Source: Larix kaempferi
Lineage: Eukaryota > Streptophyta > Pinopsida > Pinales > Pinaceae
Length of the DNA: 64,000 nucleotides
Assembly: GCA_027924585.1 (NCBI GenBank)
Contig: BSBM01000307.1
Coordinates: 16,601,501 to 16,665,500, forward strand
Direction: 5' to 3'
Shown here: piece after piece, positions 33,836 to 47,093 of the stretch
Position numbering within the stretch: position 1 is the first letter of the stretch
Layout of the letters: each line of letters opens with the position of its first letter
Made by a program: the position numbers and the translations under genes
The notes under the pieces: model-generated
Database searches by the model: none
Seen by the model: the letters and a program-made list of their open reading frames with translations, nothing else
Told to the model about the DNA's origin: nothing

Positions 33836-34081
33836 TGTGAAACATTGATGGTTCTTAAAAATGACATCCTTTTATCATCCTTTTACCTAATCAATTTCTT
33901 TTTTTTGTCTCTCTTTTTGCTCTAGATTGATCCCTTTTGATGTCTTGGGATGGTTTCAAGCACAAGGTACTTTATAACTTACTTTCCTTTATGGTTCATT
34001 AATTATTTAAATAATGAATAGGGGAATCTTGTCTTTGTGACTATCATTGGAAAGTGCTAAAAATTCCAAGGTTTCCACATA

Positions 34082-34215
34082 TTCTAGGTTTGCTACGGAT
34101 CCGGTCACCTATAATTTTACTATAGAATTCATCACCTACAGGAATTTCTATAGATCCCATCACCTACATGAATTGCTACTGATCACATAGTCTACAGGGT
34201 GTTGCTGCAGATTTC
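34082..34215. repeat. Four-copy degenerate repeat of about 32 bp
   Basis: Phrases of the form (g)atc(c/a)(g/c)(a/t)tcacctacaggaatt.ctatag recur four times between 34082 and 34215. The copies are diverged. No function is suggested. Confidence 0.6.
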
Positions 34216-35857
34216 GTATTGAAATATCATGTGTTGAAGGATTGATCGTTTCAAACCCTCTTTTGGGTTGACATGGAAGAATGTGATATGATGTGGATTC
34301 AATTCCATTTGTAGACCTTGATGGATCAAATTACTTATACACGCAACAACAAACCATGATTATTGTTTCTAAAACAACTATATAAGTTGTGATTGGATTA
34401 GAACATATGGATTGCCTCCCTATTTTGAAATAGAGTTAGTGATCCTTTATTCCAAGAATAGATGTTTGTTGGAACAGATTCATGATTCTCAAGCATATTC
34501 TTAGATCATTTTCTTAAAAATAGAATGTCTACGAATAGGTATAAATAGAACGCCTCTTGTTATTAAGGGACGCATGGAAAATATTGACGAAATGATATTG
34601 TTTTTGTACTCAAAATATTTAATTTAATACATAATTTGTTATAGAGTCATCCCTATATAATCTTTATGTGTGTTTGAGTTAATCCTAGGACTATTGTAAC
34701 TCCCTCGGTACCCTGTTATGAGGAGGTAAGTCCCACTCCGATTGAATAGGTACTATTGTTTTTATTTATGTAGATAATTGTTTTAGACATAGATTGTTAT
34801 TGCAATACTTTTATGTTTGATTGTTTGAAATATAACTGAAATGGAAATTCCTTTTACAATTGATTCTTTACTCTATATTTTGTTTATTGTTTTTTCCAGA
34901 AGATTGAATGTAGATCATTATTTACTTCAATGTGAATGCTAAGCGATGGATACACATTTTGAGTGATGATTATTCTTTACATTTTAAATAGTTGCAATAT
35001 TTCAACTCATATTAGATAAATTGATACAAGATATGAACTTGTAGCCTGCATAAATAATGCTAGATAACTCACAAGTGATTCAGAATCCCAAGTTGATAAT
35101 TAATGTAAACTATGTTTGATTACTTTTAAAGAGGTAATTAAAGATCTCATCATTTTGGCATTGTTGTTGGGGAGTTATTAAATGGACACTAGTAATTCTT
35201 GTATTGGTTTTAAATGACACATGGTATTGATATCCACAGAGACGATTGTCGAATGAATTCTTCGGGTGATCTCATATGCAATGATTTTTACATTTAAGAG
35301 TTAGATTATATAGAATACATGACTAGAAACATAGACCCAAGAGGTCAATTTCACGGTGTAGTAAAAGCCACCCAAATTACTAAGCGCCTTGCGGGAAAAT
35401 CCATCAAAGGAGAAGGTTCAGTGGATTCCACTTTTGGACGAGGATGCAAAAATACACCTAGTGTTAATTCAACCAAAATATCTACAAGCTGTCACCTACC
35501 CAAATTTTTGAACATTATTATTTATTTGCAAAAATACTTTATGATAAAATTTAATTACAAGTTTTGTAATTATGATCAGTTTTGATCATGGATGAATGTA
35601 ATTACTGAATATTATTATTTAAATAAATTAATTAGGAGACAAACACTCAAGAGGACTGTTGAATGAGTGTTCATAGACCCACTAGGAGGAATGGAAGCTG
35701 TTGGAAGGTATGGGACACATGGCAGCAGTTACATCACACCACTAACTATTGGTTATGGGACAACTTCCCCTTAAATAGGGCATTATCCCCCAGGTGGAGG
35801 GAGTGAGCAGGCAGCTCATTTAATGACCCAGTAACATCTAAAAAGGCCTAGGCATCC

Positions 35858-35865
35858 TATAAAGG
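35858..35865 (+). promoter_or_regulatory. TATA-like box in unassigned DNA
   Basis: tataaagg is preceded by GC-richer sequence and followed by a purine-rich leader. This could be the promoter of an unrecognised LTR, but no borders were found. Confidence 0.25.
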
Positions 35866-38800
35866 CAAATTTGAATTGGGCAGGCAGCCCTTAATCAATA
35901 TTTCTGCAGAATATTTTCCTCTTGTAAATCAGGTGATTTCAAGAGAGATTCGAATAAGGGAGGTTAGTGGTGATTGAAAACTGAGTTTTTGCTTATTATT
36001 GAAGAGGAACAGAGTTGTAGGAGCAAGTCTTTTGGACTGCTACCTATTGAAGATTTAGAAGATTACTACTACAACAAGAAGAAGTCCTATTTCCTGAAGC
36101 TTATTCCTCCCGGTGGTTTAGCGAATAGGCTCGGGGGTCCTAAGACAGTATTTGACTGTTCTTAGCAGTTTGGTTGGGTGGAACAATCTTCTTGAGTTGT
36201 TTGTTTCCCTACAGAGTTTTTCAGGTTCTTAAAAGATTTCCTAACTTACTCTCAGTAAATAATTCTATTCTGTTTATCTAGTATTATTCTGTTTATTTAC
36301 TTTCGAAAAGAATCTAATCCTGGAAATGTTTAAGTCTGAATGTTTAAATTTAATGTTAAATTGATAAATCAATATCCCCATTTTTCCACATGCTATTTGG
36401 CAGCATCGTACTCTAGTAGAGATATGCAAATTCAAATAGATTAGAAGATAGGCAAGATTTGCCATTGAATTCGATAGATAGATAATAGTCTTATATGTAT
36501 CAGTTTTTTGTTCCTAAGTTAAATAATTGTAGGAGGTTCTGTATAATAATTTGTATATATAATATTTCTCAGTTATATGATAATCAGTCAATAAATAATT
36601 CCTATGCAATCATCATGCATTACACATAAATTATGTCCATGGAAGGTAGATGAATTACATACTGTACATTGTTTTAAGACTGCTAACATTGAATAAAATA
36701 TTCTTTATAATAAGCTGGAAAACAATAGTTTTTCACATAGATTTCATATTCATATATTTCTTTCACATACATTTTCATTGAAATTACTTCATCAGCATTA
36801 TATGCATAGAAATTAAATTATAGACAGAATTGTAGTTTACACAGTCTTCATGATTTTATGCACTATACAGTCACACCGTAATTTAACAAATGATAAGGAA
36901 TTACTAAACACTACTATTTTCACGATGTATTTATTTCTCTCTTTTAGATCTGCTAACATTGTTTGTGATTATTATAAATATGAGTCTCGTATTAAAAAGA
37001 CAACGCTAGCTAGATTCATACCTTTTCTTTTATTGTTTCATAACAAAACTTTATACTCTTTTCCAACCTGGGATCGAAACCGATCCATTATATTAACTAT
37101 TGTTCTAGGTTATCATTTTCAACAAAACCCAATTTAGGGTTTGACCTTATACAATTCCTTTGCAAAACATTTTTGAAATCTCAGTTCAACCTACAGTACC
37201 AAGACAAACCACACAGACGTATACGAAAAGGTAGCATACATTTCCATTTTAAGGTTGGAGTTTATTTATACACAGAACCCTTATCATCAACGTTATCATC
37301 AAACCCTAATCTAGTTCGAGGGACATTTAGTAACCTTTAGTATTAAGTCGATATACATAGACATTTAACCATTATACTTTAACATGCAAATTCATGTTCG
37401 GAGGAAAGAAGTATCATTTACACAACGATTGAGCTCACGGATCGTTTTCAAAATTTAACCATTGGAAGCGTGGATTCTCAGAACTAAGAGTTTCAACAAT
37501 AATTGTAAACAAAATTAAAGATCGGGGTTTATCCCAAGTTTACAGCAGTTCCAAAAGAACCCATTATACCAGAACATCGATGAGCCATAGCTCCAGTCGG
37601 TCTCACAAAATTTACACTTACAGAAATCAAGAACCTTTCAAACGAAAGACAAGAGTCGCAAGCATGTTTTGAGATTTCCTCAACTAACAATAGCGACAGA
37701 GAAAATGACGAGTCTCGATAAGCAGAACCACTTCAACCACCATCCAAGAGAACTATGAGGGTTATGGAAGACCCGAGGCTTACCGGTGTTGAGGCACGCT
37801 AACACCCTTATCAAAACGTTACTCTTTTTCTTCCTTAAACCCTGCAGCTGACAACAACGATCTAAGTTAAATAAATGTTATATTAAAACTGAAAATGAAA
37901 ACGCATCAAAGAATTAGTTCACCAAGAAGAACCGCTTACCTTCGTAAACCCTGGCCAAGTCTTGAAGCTCTTAGACAAACGACGAGCTTGGTGCTGTGAA
38001 CGATACCAGGAACTGTCAACCATTATTTCAATAACACTCCAAACCAGAGACTTAGGTCGCCTTTAAACCAAACACCATTACAGAAGTTTAAGACCTGTAA
38101 CTTCCACTTATTTAGAAGTCTCAAGGTCGAATCTCTCCCAAGGTTTCAACAGAGATTTTGGCAGCCTGTCAGCCACCTCCAACGAAGACAATAACACAAG
38201 GAAACCACTTCCCAAGTTCATAAACTCAACACACGGTAGATGTTAGGGTTTTCATCCAACGGCCCACTTCCATCTTCATCGACGGTCTCCACCTTGCCAG
38301 CAATCGTAGCATCGAAATAAACGACGTCAAACATTTAATGCCTGACCTAAATTGCAGGTCGACTTGACACGATGGCACACGGTGGAGCAACACAATCAAT
38401 GCATGGCATATAACTCTTACACAACAACAACATGGAGGCATTCACGTCTACGTGGATCTCTGGGTTCACCACTCAACAGGGAGGCAATATCAAATCTTAA
38501 ATGCAGGATCATTACATGATCTTTACCGCAGCTCGGACATCGACGCCAGCTCTCTAAACCATCAACCTGTCATGATCCATATTAATGGCTTGTCAACGTT
38601 TTAGTTGTGACTTTAACTATTGGTTTCTCATGTTATTTCAACATTTAAAATCGTCATAAGTATCACTATTATCCACGAAAAGTTTAGTTAAAATATATTT
38701 CATTATAATGCTATCATTTCGACTTACTACAAGTTGATAATACATTACAATATGTATTATCGTTTTATTTAAATTTTAATATTTATAATTCATTGCAATA

Positions 38801-40389
38801 GTTTGTATGCATACAATGTTGATAATAAACCAATAATTCGTGATAATCACACCACTATAGTTAAGAGACTTTGAAATATCACAATTATAGAATGATAGAG
38901 ATTTTATTCATATCTTATTTTTGTACCATAGTTAACCTATGATTGGTCTTTGTTTTAATTTATCTAAATACTATTAATGCCTAGTCTCTAGGTAAAAACT
39001 ACCTTGCTTGTTTAAGATATAGTTATAGTGGTGGATATGAAAGGTGAACTATGAATATTATATAGTTAATCAATAAGTTTGTAGAAACTCGCAAACATAT
39101 ATGTGCTATAATATATAGTTTGGTAATGGAGTAATAACTTACTTCAACCCCAAACCACTTTATTTCATGTGATACTATGGTACTACCAGCTAAATGATAA
39201 CAACAAGACAGCTATGACGACGACAGAACCAGATAAGTACAATAACGTCTACGGTGACGATGCTGCTATTTAAATTCCTACTCAAACAATCTAACTTGAG
39301 TTGTTATCACTCAGATACAAGACGAACTTTGGAAAGCAGAAGTGCAAGTATGTGAATCGTACCTATGTGCTTTTTAAATTGCAATAGTCTCTATTTATTT
39401 TATTTCTATTTCAAAACGACGAAAATTGCGTTCACACGAACTGGAATTTATTGCATTCATGAAACTCCTTACCTATCGTCTGCACATAGAACAGGTCTAA
39501 TGCTTTATCGTTGCAGCTAAGTAAGCTTCGAGGTCCCTCATAGGACTCCCTTAGACAACAAAGAAGCAAACTGTCAGTATCGTCTCAAAGAAAATGTATC
39601 ATGTCTTATTTATAACCTGGCATTTCATTATTACATCATTCATACATTTCATTGCATTAAAAAGGTGTCGCATCAAAAGTTGATCTATTCATGCATTTAA
39701 CTACCTTAATGATAGTTGTTATAAATATAATTCAGATGTTGCTGACGTAGTAGTTATAACAGAAAATTATTTATGTTTAATACAACAACTGTTAAGATTA
39801 ACATTGTTGCAGCTCGCATTATTAAATTCCGCAGTTACAAATTATCATAAATTAAGCTATTTGTTGTTATATACAAAAATTTAAATTTTTATGAAAATAT
39901 GGGATGTTACACAGGCTTTGTTTATGTGGGGAAAGTTATTTTAGAATCAATTATTTTAGAATTGATTCTAGTTGAAGAAGCTATTGTTGGGGAAGTTACT
40001 TCAGTTTCCTTAGCGGTAGAGGTTGTTGTTACAATTGAAGAAGTTATTATATTTATAGCAGACAGAATTACCACTAGAGAAGACCCTATCAATTTTGTTG
40101 TTACAACTGAAGACAATCATGTTTCTAAAGTCAATGCAAAGCTTAATCCACCTACAAATTTTTTGCATACAAAAGAATTCATCAGTGGGTAGCTAGATAT
40201 TGAGTTCCAAGAGAATTCAATTCAAGATCCTCAAGAAATTTAGTTTCTCCAGAGGAATTTGTAGCACAAGGAGGTATATATGTCATTAAATATTTTGTAT
40301 AACATGGTAGAGCTTGAAGATATTGGTTCTAACAAAGATGAGACAATCACTTTTGAATTCCCAACTACAAATCTAAGAGGTATATTCTA

Positions 40390-40800
40390 GACGAAAAAAC
40401 ATTCCTCTTTCAACTTTGTTGAATTTCAATAGTTTAGCAAGTGAAGATCTAGATACCTTTCCTTTTGAGTATGATATTCTCTATAAAAGTTATGACTACA
40501 CTTTAGATGTCGATAAATTGAAGTTATTTCTAGCTACCTTGAAAAATGCAGCACTTTGTTGGTTTATGGGGCTAGGAGTAGATAATATTCACACTTGGAA
40601 AGAGATGAAAATAGAATTTTTGAAAAAATACCAAGGCTACTACAAAACATGATATCTTCATGAGGAAATTTTTAAGATGATCGAGAAGGAGGATGAGATT
40701 CTGGAAGATTATGTAGAGAGGTTCCATTGCAATCTTCAATAATCCAAATAATGTAAATTGGATAAAGAAACTTTGAGAACTATTTTAGTAAGAGAAATTA
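40390..40800 (+). pseudogene. Gypsy gag, capsid core (relic)
   Basis: The frame shows DTFPFEYDILYKSYDYTLD, KLKLFLATLKNAALCWFMGL and TWKEMKIEFLKKYQGYYKT, the Retrotrans_gag pattern. It continues after a stop with EDEILEDYVERFHCNLQ. The capsid core builds the virus-like particle. Confidence 0.88.
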
Positions 40801-41077
40801 GGGATGAATGTTTGGACATCTTGAACTTGATGTGAAGATGAGAGCTTTTTTAAGTCGTCTATGATGATATCTATGACTTATGTCATAGATACCCACATAT
40901 AAATTCAAAAAATGAGAGAGGTACCAGATATATTGCTTCCCAAATATCAAATTTAGCCACAAGAGGCATCACTTGGGCTAAAATTAGCAATCTACTGGAA
41001 AATTTTAAAATCGATACTCTTAGTTCTTTAAGCTCATAATTTGATACTTTTAAGTAAAACAAAATTAGGAACAGGCA

Positions 41078-41297
41078 GTGTTGGCATTGTCTATATTTTG
41101 TTCTAAGTGTTGGAGGAAATATCCTTTGAAGGATTGTCCACTAAATAATGTTGAAGTTTACAACATTTGTGAACAAAACCATTCTACTAGCAACTTCCTT
41201 TCTTTACTTGAGTTGAAAGCAATGTATCAAGGATATAAGGAAGAAACAAAACAAAGTTGTTTTATTTACCAAAAGTGACCATGATAACCTTGACAAC
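41078..41297 (+). pseudogene. Gypsy gag zinc knuckles (relic), cut by element B
   Basis: Two degenerate knuckles: CSKCWRKYPLKDC, with Tyr instead of His, and YNICEQNHSTSNF, which has lost its outer Cys residues. The frame breaks at 41297 where element B inserted, and gag linker sequence rich in Asn resumes from 54956. Confidence 0.75.
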
Positions 41298-42000
41298 TGT
41301 TAACACCCAAAAAGTGCTCACTACCTCATCTACCCCTTTACATGACTAATTTGTCCATATTTCCTACCATATTTGCCTCCAAAAGCCCACAAAACCATTA
41401 AAAAAGCCTCCAAAAGGCCAAAAAACCCCCTTTTCCCCCAAAATAATCCAAAATTCCTCCAAAATAGCAAAAACCCTCTAAAAAGGGAATGAAAATATAT
41501 AAAAAAAGAGGAAAAAGAGGAAAAAACCCTATACAACTGACCTAAACCATATGGTTCCCAAAACCATGGGCCAGCACTCCACCACTAAAAACCTATAAAT
41601 AGGTGATGGAGGCCCCTCATTTCATATCCACAATCAAATACACCCTTACTCTGCCAAAATCACTCTTGAAACCCTAGCTCACCCTTGAGCTACTTTCACC
41701 CTTGAGTGCCCCTTTGGCCCATTTCCAACCCTTTGGAGAAAGAGAAAGGAGCAAAGCTGGAGTTTGGAGCAACCCTCTTGGACTATTGCAAGAACTTCAC
41801 TAACCTTCACATTGGAGGTATAATCTTTAATACAAAAAACCATTTTTATTTCTTGTCTTTTATGTTTCATGCACATGTTTAGAATAATTTCCATTTTAAT
41901 GTATTGTCTTTCATTTACTGTTTATTGAACTGCTACTAAGGAGTCCATTCTCCTTAGTAGGTGCTCATTTGCACAAGCTGTGGTGAAAACCCTAGCTACA
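41298..42000 (+). repeat. Element B 5' LTR (703 bp)
   Basis: It starts TGTTAACACCC and ends AGCTACA. A TATA box, tataaat, lies at 41594-41600. It differs from the 3' LTR by roughly a dozen substitutions and a few length changes in A-rich runs. Confidence 0.95.
41594..41600 (+). promoter_or_regulatory. TATA box of element B LTR
   Basis: tataaat, about 297 bases into the LTR, followed by a gene-like leader. The same box is at 54544-54550 in the 3' LTR. Confidence 0.6.
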
Positions 42001-42003
42001 GTT

Positions 42004-42020
42004 TTGGCGACTCCCCTTGT
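42004..42020 (+). promoter_or_regulatory. Primer-binding site candidate (tggcgactcc)
   Basis: Four bases after the LTR end, tttggcgactcccc begins with the TGG needed to pair with a tRNA CCA end. The tggcgactc form is, from memory, that of Tat/Ogre elements, where tRNA-Arg is the primer. Which tRNA fits best cannot be checked here. Confidence 0.6.
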
Positions 42021-42289
42021 GTTCCTTTGAATTTCTGGTTATAGTTTTAAAGTTGTAAACGTTTTTAATTTTCTGCAATATTTTTCTGTTTTTTCCTTTC
42101 GGCTGTCGTAAACCGCATCTTTTACCCCCCGCAGTTGCGTTCCGACCGCGTCTTTTAGGCAGTTACCTGCGATCTGACTGCAGCTCTCAGACTGTTTCCG
42201 GTGACCTACCAGCAGTTTCCAGTCTGTTACCTACGATCTGACCGTGGCTATTAGCTTGTTTCGTGCGGTCCGACAGCAGCTGTTAACCA

Positions 42290-42915
42290 TTTTTCATTGG
42301 CCTGGCTGCGGCTTTCAGCCAGTTTTCTGCAACCCGTCGATGTCTTTCAGCCTTTTTCCTGCGTCCCGCCTGTGGCTTTTAGCCATTTTCCTGCAACCCG
42401 CCGCCGTCTTTCGGCCTTTTTCCTGTGTCCCACCTGCGGCTTTCATCCATTTTCCTGTAACCCGTCGGCGTCTTTCAGCCTTTTTCCTGCATCCCGCCTG
42501 CAGCTTTCAGCCATTTTCCTGCAACCCGCCACCGTCTTTCGGCCTTTTTCCTGCGCCCCTCCTGCGGCTTTCAGCCATTTTCCTACAACTCGCCAACGTC
42601 TTTCAGCTTTTTTCCTGCGTCCCGCCTGCGGCTTTCAGCCAGTTTTCTGCAACCCGCCGGCGTCTTTCGGCCTTTTTCCTTCGTCCCGCCTGCGGCTTTC
42701 AGCCATTTTCCTGCAACCCGCCGGTGTCTTTCGGCCTTTTTCCTGTGTCCCGCCTGCGGCTTTCAGCCATTTTCCTGCAACCCGCCGGCGTCTTTTGGCC
42801 TTTTTTCCGTGTCCCGCCTATGTCTTTCAGCCAGTTTTCTGCAACCCACTAGCGTCTTTTGGCCTTTTTCCTGTGTCCCGACTGCGTCTTTTAGCCGAAA
42901 TACTGCAACCCGTCT
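42290..42915 (+). repeat. 64-bp tandem array, about ten copies
   Basis: The anchor gtctttc(a/g)gcc recurs at 42342, 42406, 42470, 42534, 42598, 42662, 42726, 42790 and 42854, exactly 64 bp apart. Each unit is itself two related halves of about 32 bp, both built on ctttc(a/g)gcc(a/t)ttttcctgc.(a/t)cccgcc. Because the unit lacks stop codons on the + strand, long frames appear in several phases; they are artefacts. It lies in the untranslated leader. Confidence 0.96.
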
Positions 42916-42959
42916 GCAACTGTTGAGTTGTTTTCCGCGGTCCGACCGCCCAGATTTGC

Positions 42960-44132
42960 CACAAACCCGCGGTCTATTTTCTGCACGTTTTTCCTGTTTT
43001 GAACCCAGCACTTTGCTGCAATATTTTCTGCACTTGCACAGCCATCTGTTCTACCTGTAGTCATACTTCCCTACAACCTTTTCTGCAGTTTTATTTCTAT
43101 TCCATTTACAGAACATTTTTAAAAAAATTTCAGCATTTTAATTGAAAAAGAGAAAATTTTGCACTTCAAAGTTTAAATTCTGTATTGTTATTTTTAGTTA
43201 GAAAGTTGCCCACCCCGTGGCACTTCTATTTGTGTTCATCATCTCACACGCACACACTCTGTCACCTAATTCAAGTGAGCCCTAAAAAACTACTTAACAC
43301 AACCAACATTCTAACCCCACTTGGGGAACACATAAGAATTTTTTTAGTTAGGTAGGATCGGGGGGATAGGCATCCAAATAACACCCCTTGGTTGCTTACA
43401 CTTGAGACATAGCTGTTGTCCATTAGGGAACCAAAATCACCTAGTATTTTTTGACACGGTTTAAAAAAAATTTATCGGGAAGGCCTCTCCCCTATGAGGG
43501 TTGAAATCGCCAGACTGCTTCCGGAGGCCTGAGTGGAATACTGCAATCCATCCAGTAACCGAAGGCTACCTTTCGCAGTTATCGGGGTATCACCCGTATG
43601 GGGATACCGCGACGATAGAACCAAACGACAGATTCACCCAACCGAACGTGTCATGAACGGAGTATCTTAGTTGCTTTTCTTCTAGGATTGACTACCCGGT
43701 GTCCCTCCTGGTAGGGGGATATCTTTAGCCACTTGGCTCTACTATCCATATTGTCTGACTTGGATTTCATCACCTTGTAGAGGATATGTCTAGTTGAGTC
43801 AGAATACTATTTAGCTAGGTGCTTGCATGCTCCTTTACCTCCTTTTGGTATAGCGAGTCCACTATTTTTATTTTTTAGGAAACCCGCTGCTTGTTGGTAT
43901 TCTGACCATTTCTGTTGATACTCCACTTATTGTAGCATAGCTGTTACAGTAAGTGTTTTGATTTGGTAGTTGGCCTGAGTGCCATATTTTTTGAGCTCTC
44001 CTTCTGCACACTCGGTTGCATTAGGGTTTTTTGAGCTATTTTTCACTCAACACAACCCCCAGATATTTGACACCATCTGTCACCATTGAGTCCCCGAGAC
44101 ATTCTCGGCGCCTCCGAGGCAAGCCCCCATAG
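42960..44132 (+). other. Element B leader, non-coding
   Basis: No gene is supported. It has a cacacacactctgt stretch at 43245-43265 and GC-rich segments with inverted motifs (for example ggtatcacccgtatggggatacc at 43586-43608, a possible hairpin). The gag frame is open from just after a TAG at 44130. Confidence 0.5.
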
Positions 44133-47093
44133 CACGGTTCACTTGACATCACCCGTCATAGACATAGATCTTCATCACTTGATACCACTCATCATAGATC
44201 TCGAGCTTTATCACTTGACTCCACTCGTCAACGGCATAGAACTCCGTCACCCGATATAGACGCCCCTTATTTTACCTCTGATTCTGAGGCAGAGTCCGAG
44301 AACCCCATTTACACTGCACCAACTAGCCCCATGGCTGGCATGAATTCCACCCCTTTCTTTGTAGGGACCATTGGTGGAGCATCCACCACCACACCAACTA
44401 CCACACCTGCTTTGGGTATGCCCTCGATGGGGCCCACATCTACCATTTCGATCACTATACCCATTCAAGTATTTGGCATACCTATCGCCACTCCATCAGT
44501 GACTCACACTACCCTTGGCAGTGTAGGACCATCCCATACCACTTTCGTTCCTCCACTTGGGGGCAACATCCCAAACCTTGCCCCTCCACTTGGGGGCATT
44601 GGCTCCAACATGGTCACACCCACTAGTATGTCACATCCTTCTACTAGTTTTCCATTCATGGCTAGCCTCAACCTTCCTGACCTAGCTAGAATGACTAACA
44701 ATCCCATCAGACACGACCCTGCGTGGCCTCACATGCCCACCAAGCTTCCCTCCGACATCCCTAAGTTTGAGGGCAAGGAAGGTGAGGACCCCCAGAACCA
44801 TATTATGTCCTTCCATCTATGGTGTTCCTCCAACTCCATAGTGGACGAATCTGTCCGCCTCCGTCTGTTACAGCGCACTTTCACTAGCTCTGCAGCTAAG
44901 TGGTATATCGAGCAGCCCCATGGGACCCATGCCACCTTTACCTCCCTTGCCTCGAACTTCCTACAGTTCTTTTAGTTACATGTCCGCTATGACGCGGGAG
45001 ATGAGATCCTACTATCTTGTAGACAGAACACGGCTACCCACATCACTGACCACATTCATGAGTGGCGTCGACGCCGAAGCCTCTGCAAAATCAAGTTAAA
45101 TGATCGTATCTTCCTAGATTGGTTTCTAAAATACCTCCTTCCTGTCATTACCAAGGATGTGGCATCCGAACAACCCCAGTCTGAAGAAGAGGCCATCCTC
45201 AAAACCCAGCAATTTGACCTCATTTACACCCAGTTGGGTTATCTCTATACCATCATACCCGACGCCCCTCGCGGTGATTCCTCCTAGAATGATGCACCAC
45301 TGGCATCCCATGCCGTAGATGGCATCATCAGCCGCATTGCCTCGCATCCCCAACCATTTTCCATAGCACGTCCTAGCCATGGCCCCGACCTTTCGCGAGC
45401 TACATCACATTCCGGTGCAATCAATTCGTATGCTCCACTTGGGGGCAACATCCCAAACCTTGCCCCTCCACTTGGGGGCATTGGCTCCAACATGGTCACA
45501 CCCACTAGTATGTCACATCCTTCTACTAGTTTTCCATTCATGGCTAGCCTCAACCTTCCTGACCTAGCTAGACTGACTAACAATCCCATCAGACACGACC
45601 CTGCGTGGCCTCACATGCCCACCAAGCTTCCCTCCGACATCCCTAAGTTTGAGGGCAAGGCAGATGAGGACCCCCAGAACCATATTATGTCCTTCCATCT
45701 ATGGTGTTCCTCCAACTCCATAGTGGACGACTCTGTCTGCCTCTGTCTATTACAACACACCCTCACTAGCTCTGCAGCTAAGTGGTACATCGAGCAACCC
45801 CATGGGACCCATGCCACCTTTACTTCCCTTGCCTCGACCTTCCTGCAGTTCTTTCAGTTACCTGCCCGCTATGACGCGGGAGTTGAGATCCTATTGTCTT
45901 GCAAATAGAACATGGCTACCCACATCACTAACCACATTCATGAGTGGCGTCGACGTCGTAGCCTCTGCAAAATCAAGTTAGACGACCGTATCTTCTTAGA
46001 TTGGTTTCTAAAATCCCTCCTTCCTGTCATTGCCAAGGATGTGGCATCCGAACGACCCCAGTCCGAAGAAGAGGCCATCCTCAAAGCCCAACAATTTGAC
46101 CTCATTTACGCCCAGTCAGGTTATCTATATACAATCATACCTGACGCCCCTCGCGGCGATTCCTCCCAACACGATGCACCGGGGGCATCCCATGCCGCAG
46201 ATGGCATCATTGGCCACATTTCCTTGCATCCCCAACCCTTTTCCATAGCACGTCCTAGCCATGGCCCCGACCTCTCATGGGCTACATCTCAATCCGGAGC
46301 AACCAATTCGTATGCTCCCATGGCACATCACCACCATACCCACGGACCCTCATGTCCACCTCAGTGCTTTGGTCATGCAACCCCCGCTTACGCCCCCCTG
46401 GTCGCACCTCAGCCATATTACCACCCATAGGCTGCACCAGCTCCTGTGTCCTCTCAAGCCCAACCTGATTATTATCCACCACAGATAGCCCCTACGGCAA
46501 ACCCACAACCCGTTCTGCAGACGTATCCGCAACCCCCACAAGGTTCAGCACCTGCGCATCCTCCACCTTCTTATTATCCACCGCAGCCTGCTCCCGCACC
46601 TGCACAACCCCAGAACCCACCTGCTGCCCAAGGGCAAGTATACGCCCAACAGAATCCGCAGCAAAACCAAAATAACCAGTGCCAACAGGGCTAGCAAAAT
46701 CGTGGCAAAGGTCGTAACCATGGGAACAACCCCCTTCCAGACCAAGCCGGTCAACCTCCCTATCCCCCAAACAACAATAATGCGGCACCTACCAACCAGA
46801 ACCCTGATCGGCCACCCAAGCAGGCCAAAAATCCTAATTTGCGAACAAACCATCCTTGGTCTATTTGCGGGGTCTATGGCCACTATACACCTGCTTGTCG
46901 ACATTTGGAGCGAGCTCGACAACTCTGGACTGATGATGCCCATTGCCAAGGGCACGCAGCTCCTCAGGTGCCACCCAACCCCCCACCCCCTCAGCATCAA
47001 CCTTTGGTGTTGCAAAACCCCTTACCAACCCGAGGCGTAGTGAACACTCAGCCATTGGCTCCCCCTCAAGGCAATGCGCCACCACAACAATAG
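44133..47093 (+). pseudogene. Element B gag with duplicated capsid core
   Basis: One frame runs from 44133. The N-terminus is Ser/Arg-rich (STRQRHRTPSPD) without a clear ATG before 44331. A capsid core follows: PKFEGKEGEDPQNHIMSFHL, SAAKWYIEQPHGTHATF, THITDHIHEWRRRRSLCKIK and DWFLKYLLPV. The core then repeats 882 bp later in the same frame. Next come a Pro/Gln-rich part (46446-46694) and a knuckle with Trp for its first Cys (ICGVYGHYTPAC). In-frame stops are at 44973, 45285, 45906, 46428, 46692 and 47091, all TAG. Gag forms the particle; this copy could do so only by readthrough or in an unmutated relative. Confidence 0.88.
44551..46314 (+). repeat. 882-bp in-frame tandem duplication of gag core
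   Basis: Copy 1 (44551-45432) and copy 2 (45433-46314) start at ctccacttgggggc and break at the same aattcgtatgctcc phrase. The unit is 294 codons, so the frame is kept. The copies differ at many bases, including stop codons private to each (TAG at 44973 against CAG at 45855; TAG at 45906 against CAG at 45024). Confidence 0.95.

Larger units (their letters stand above)
31098..33840 (+). mobile_element. L1-type LINE relic, internally deleted
   Basis: In order on the + strand: an ORF1 zinc knuckle (31464-31505), an endonuclease C-terminal part (32570-32960) and the zf-RVT/RNase H end (33380-33835). The reverse transcriptase core between 33000 and 33380 is missing or unrecognisable. Stops and frame changes are many. 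Borders are approximate; no poly(A) or target duplication was found. Confidence 0.7.
33841..39911. other. Mostly unassigned AT-rich DNA with possible LTR parts
   Basis: No coding family was recognised over 6 kb. The right edge ends gggatgttaca at 39911, which reads TGTAACATCCC on the minus strand, a common plant LTR start. The minus strand from about 38300 to 37700 (CCGTTGGATG, repeated GGTAAG and exon-like leader sequence) also looks like an LTR transcript region. The other border and a target duplication were not found, so no element is called. Confidence 0.35.

Noticed and set aside
39890-39911. A solo LTR ending at 39911
   Set aside because: The end gggatgttaca is typical, but the bases after it (caggc) were not found before any TG upstream, so no second border can be set.
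42244-42926. Two overlapping 200-codon frames rich in Phe, Cys and Pro
   Set aside because: They are produced by a 64-bp tandem repeat without stop codons; several phases are open and none matches a family.
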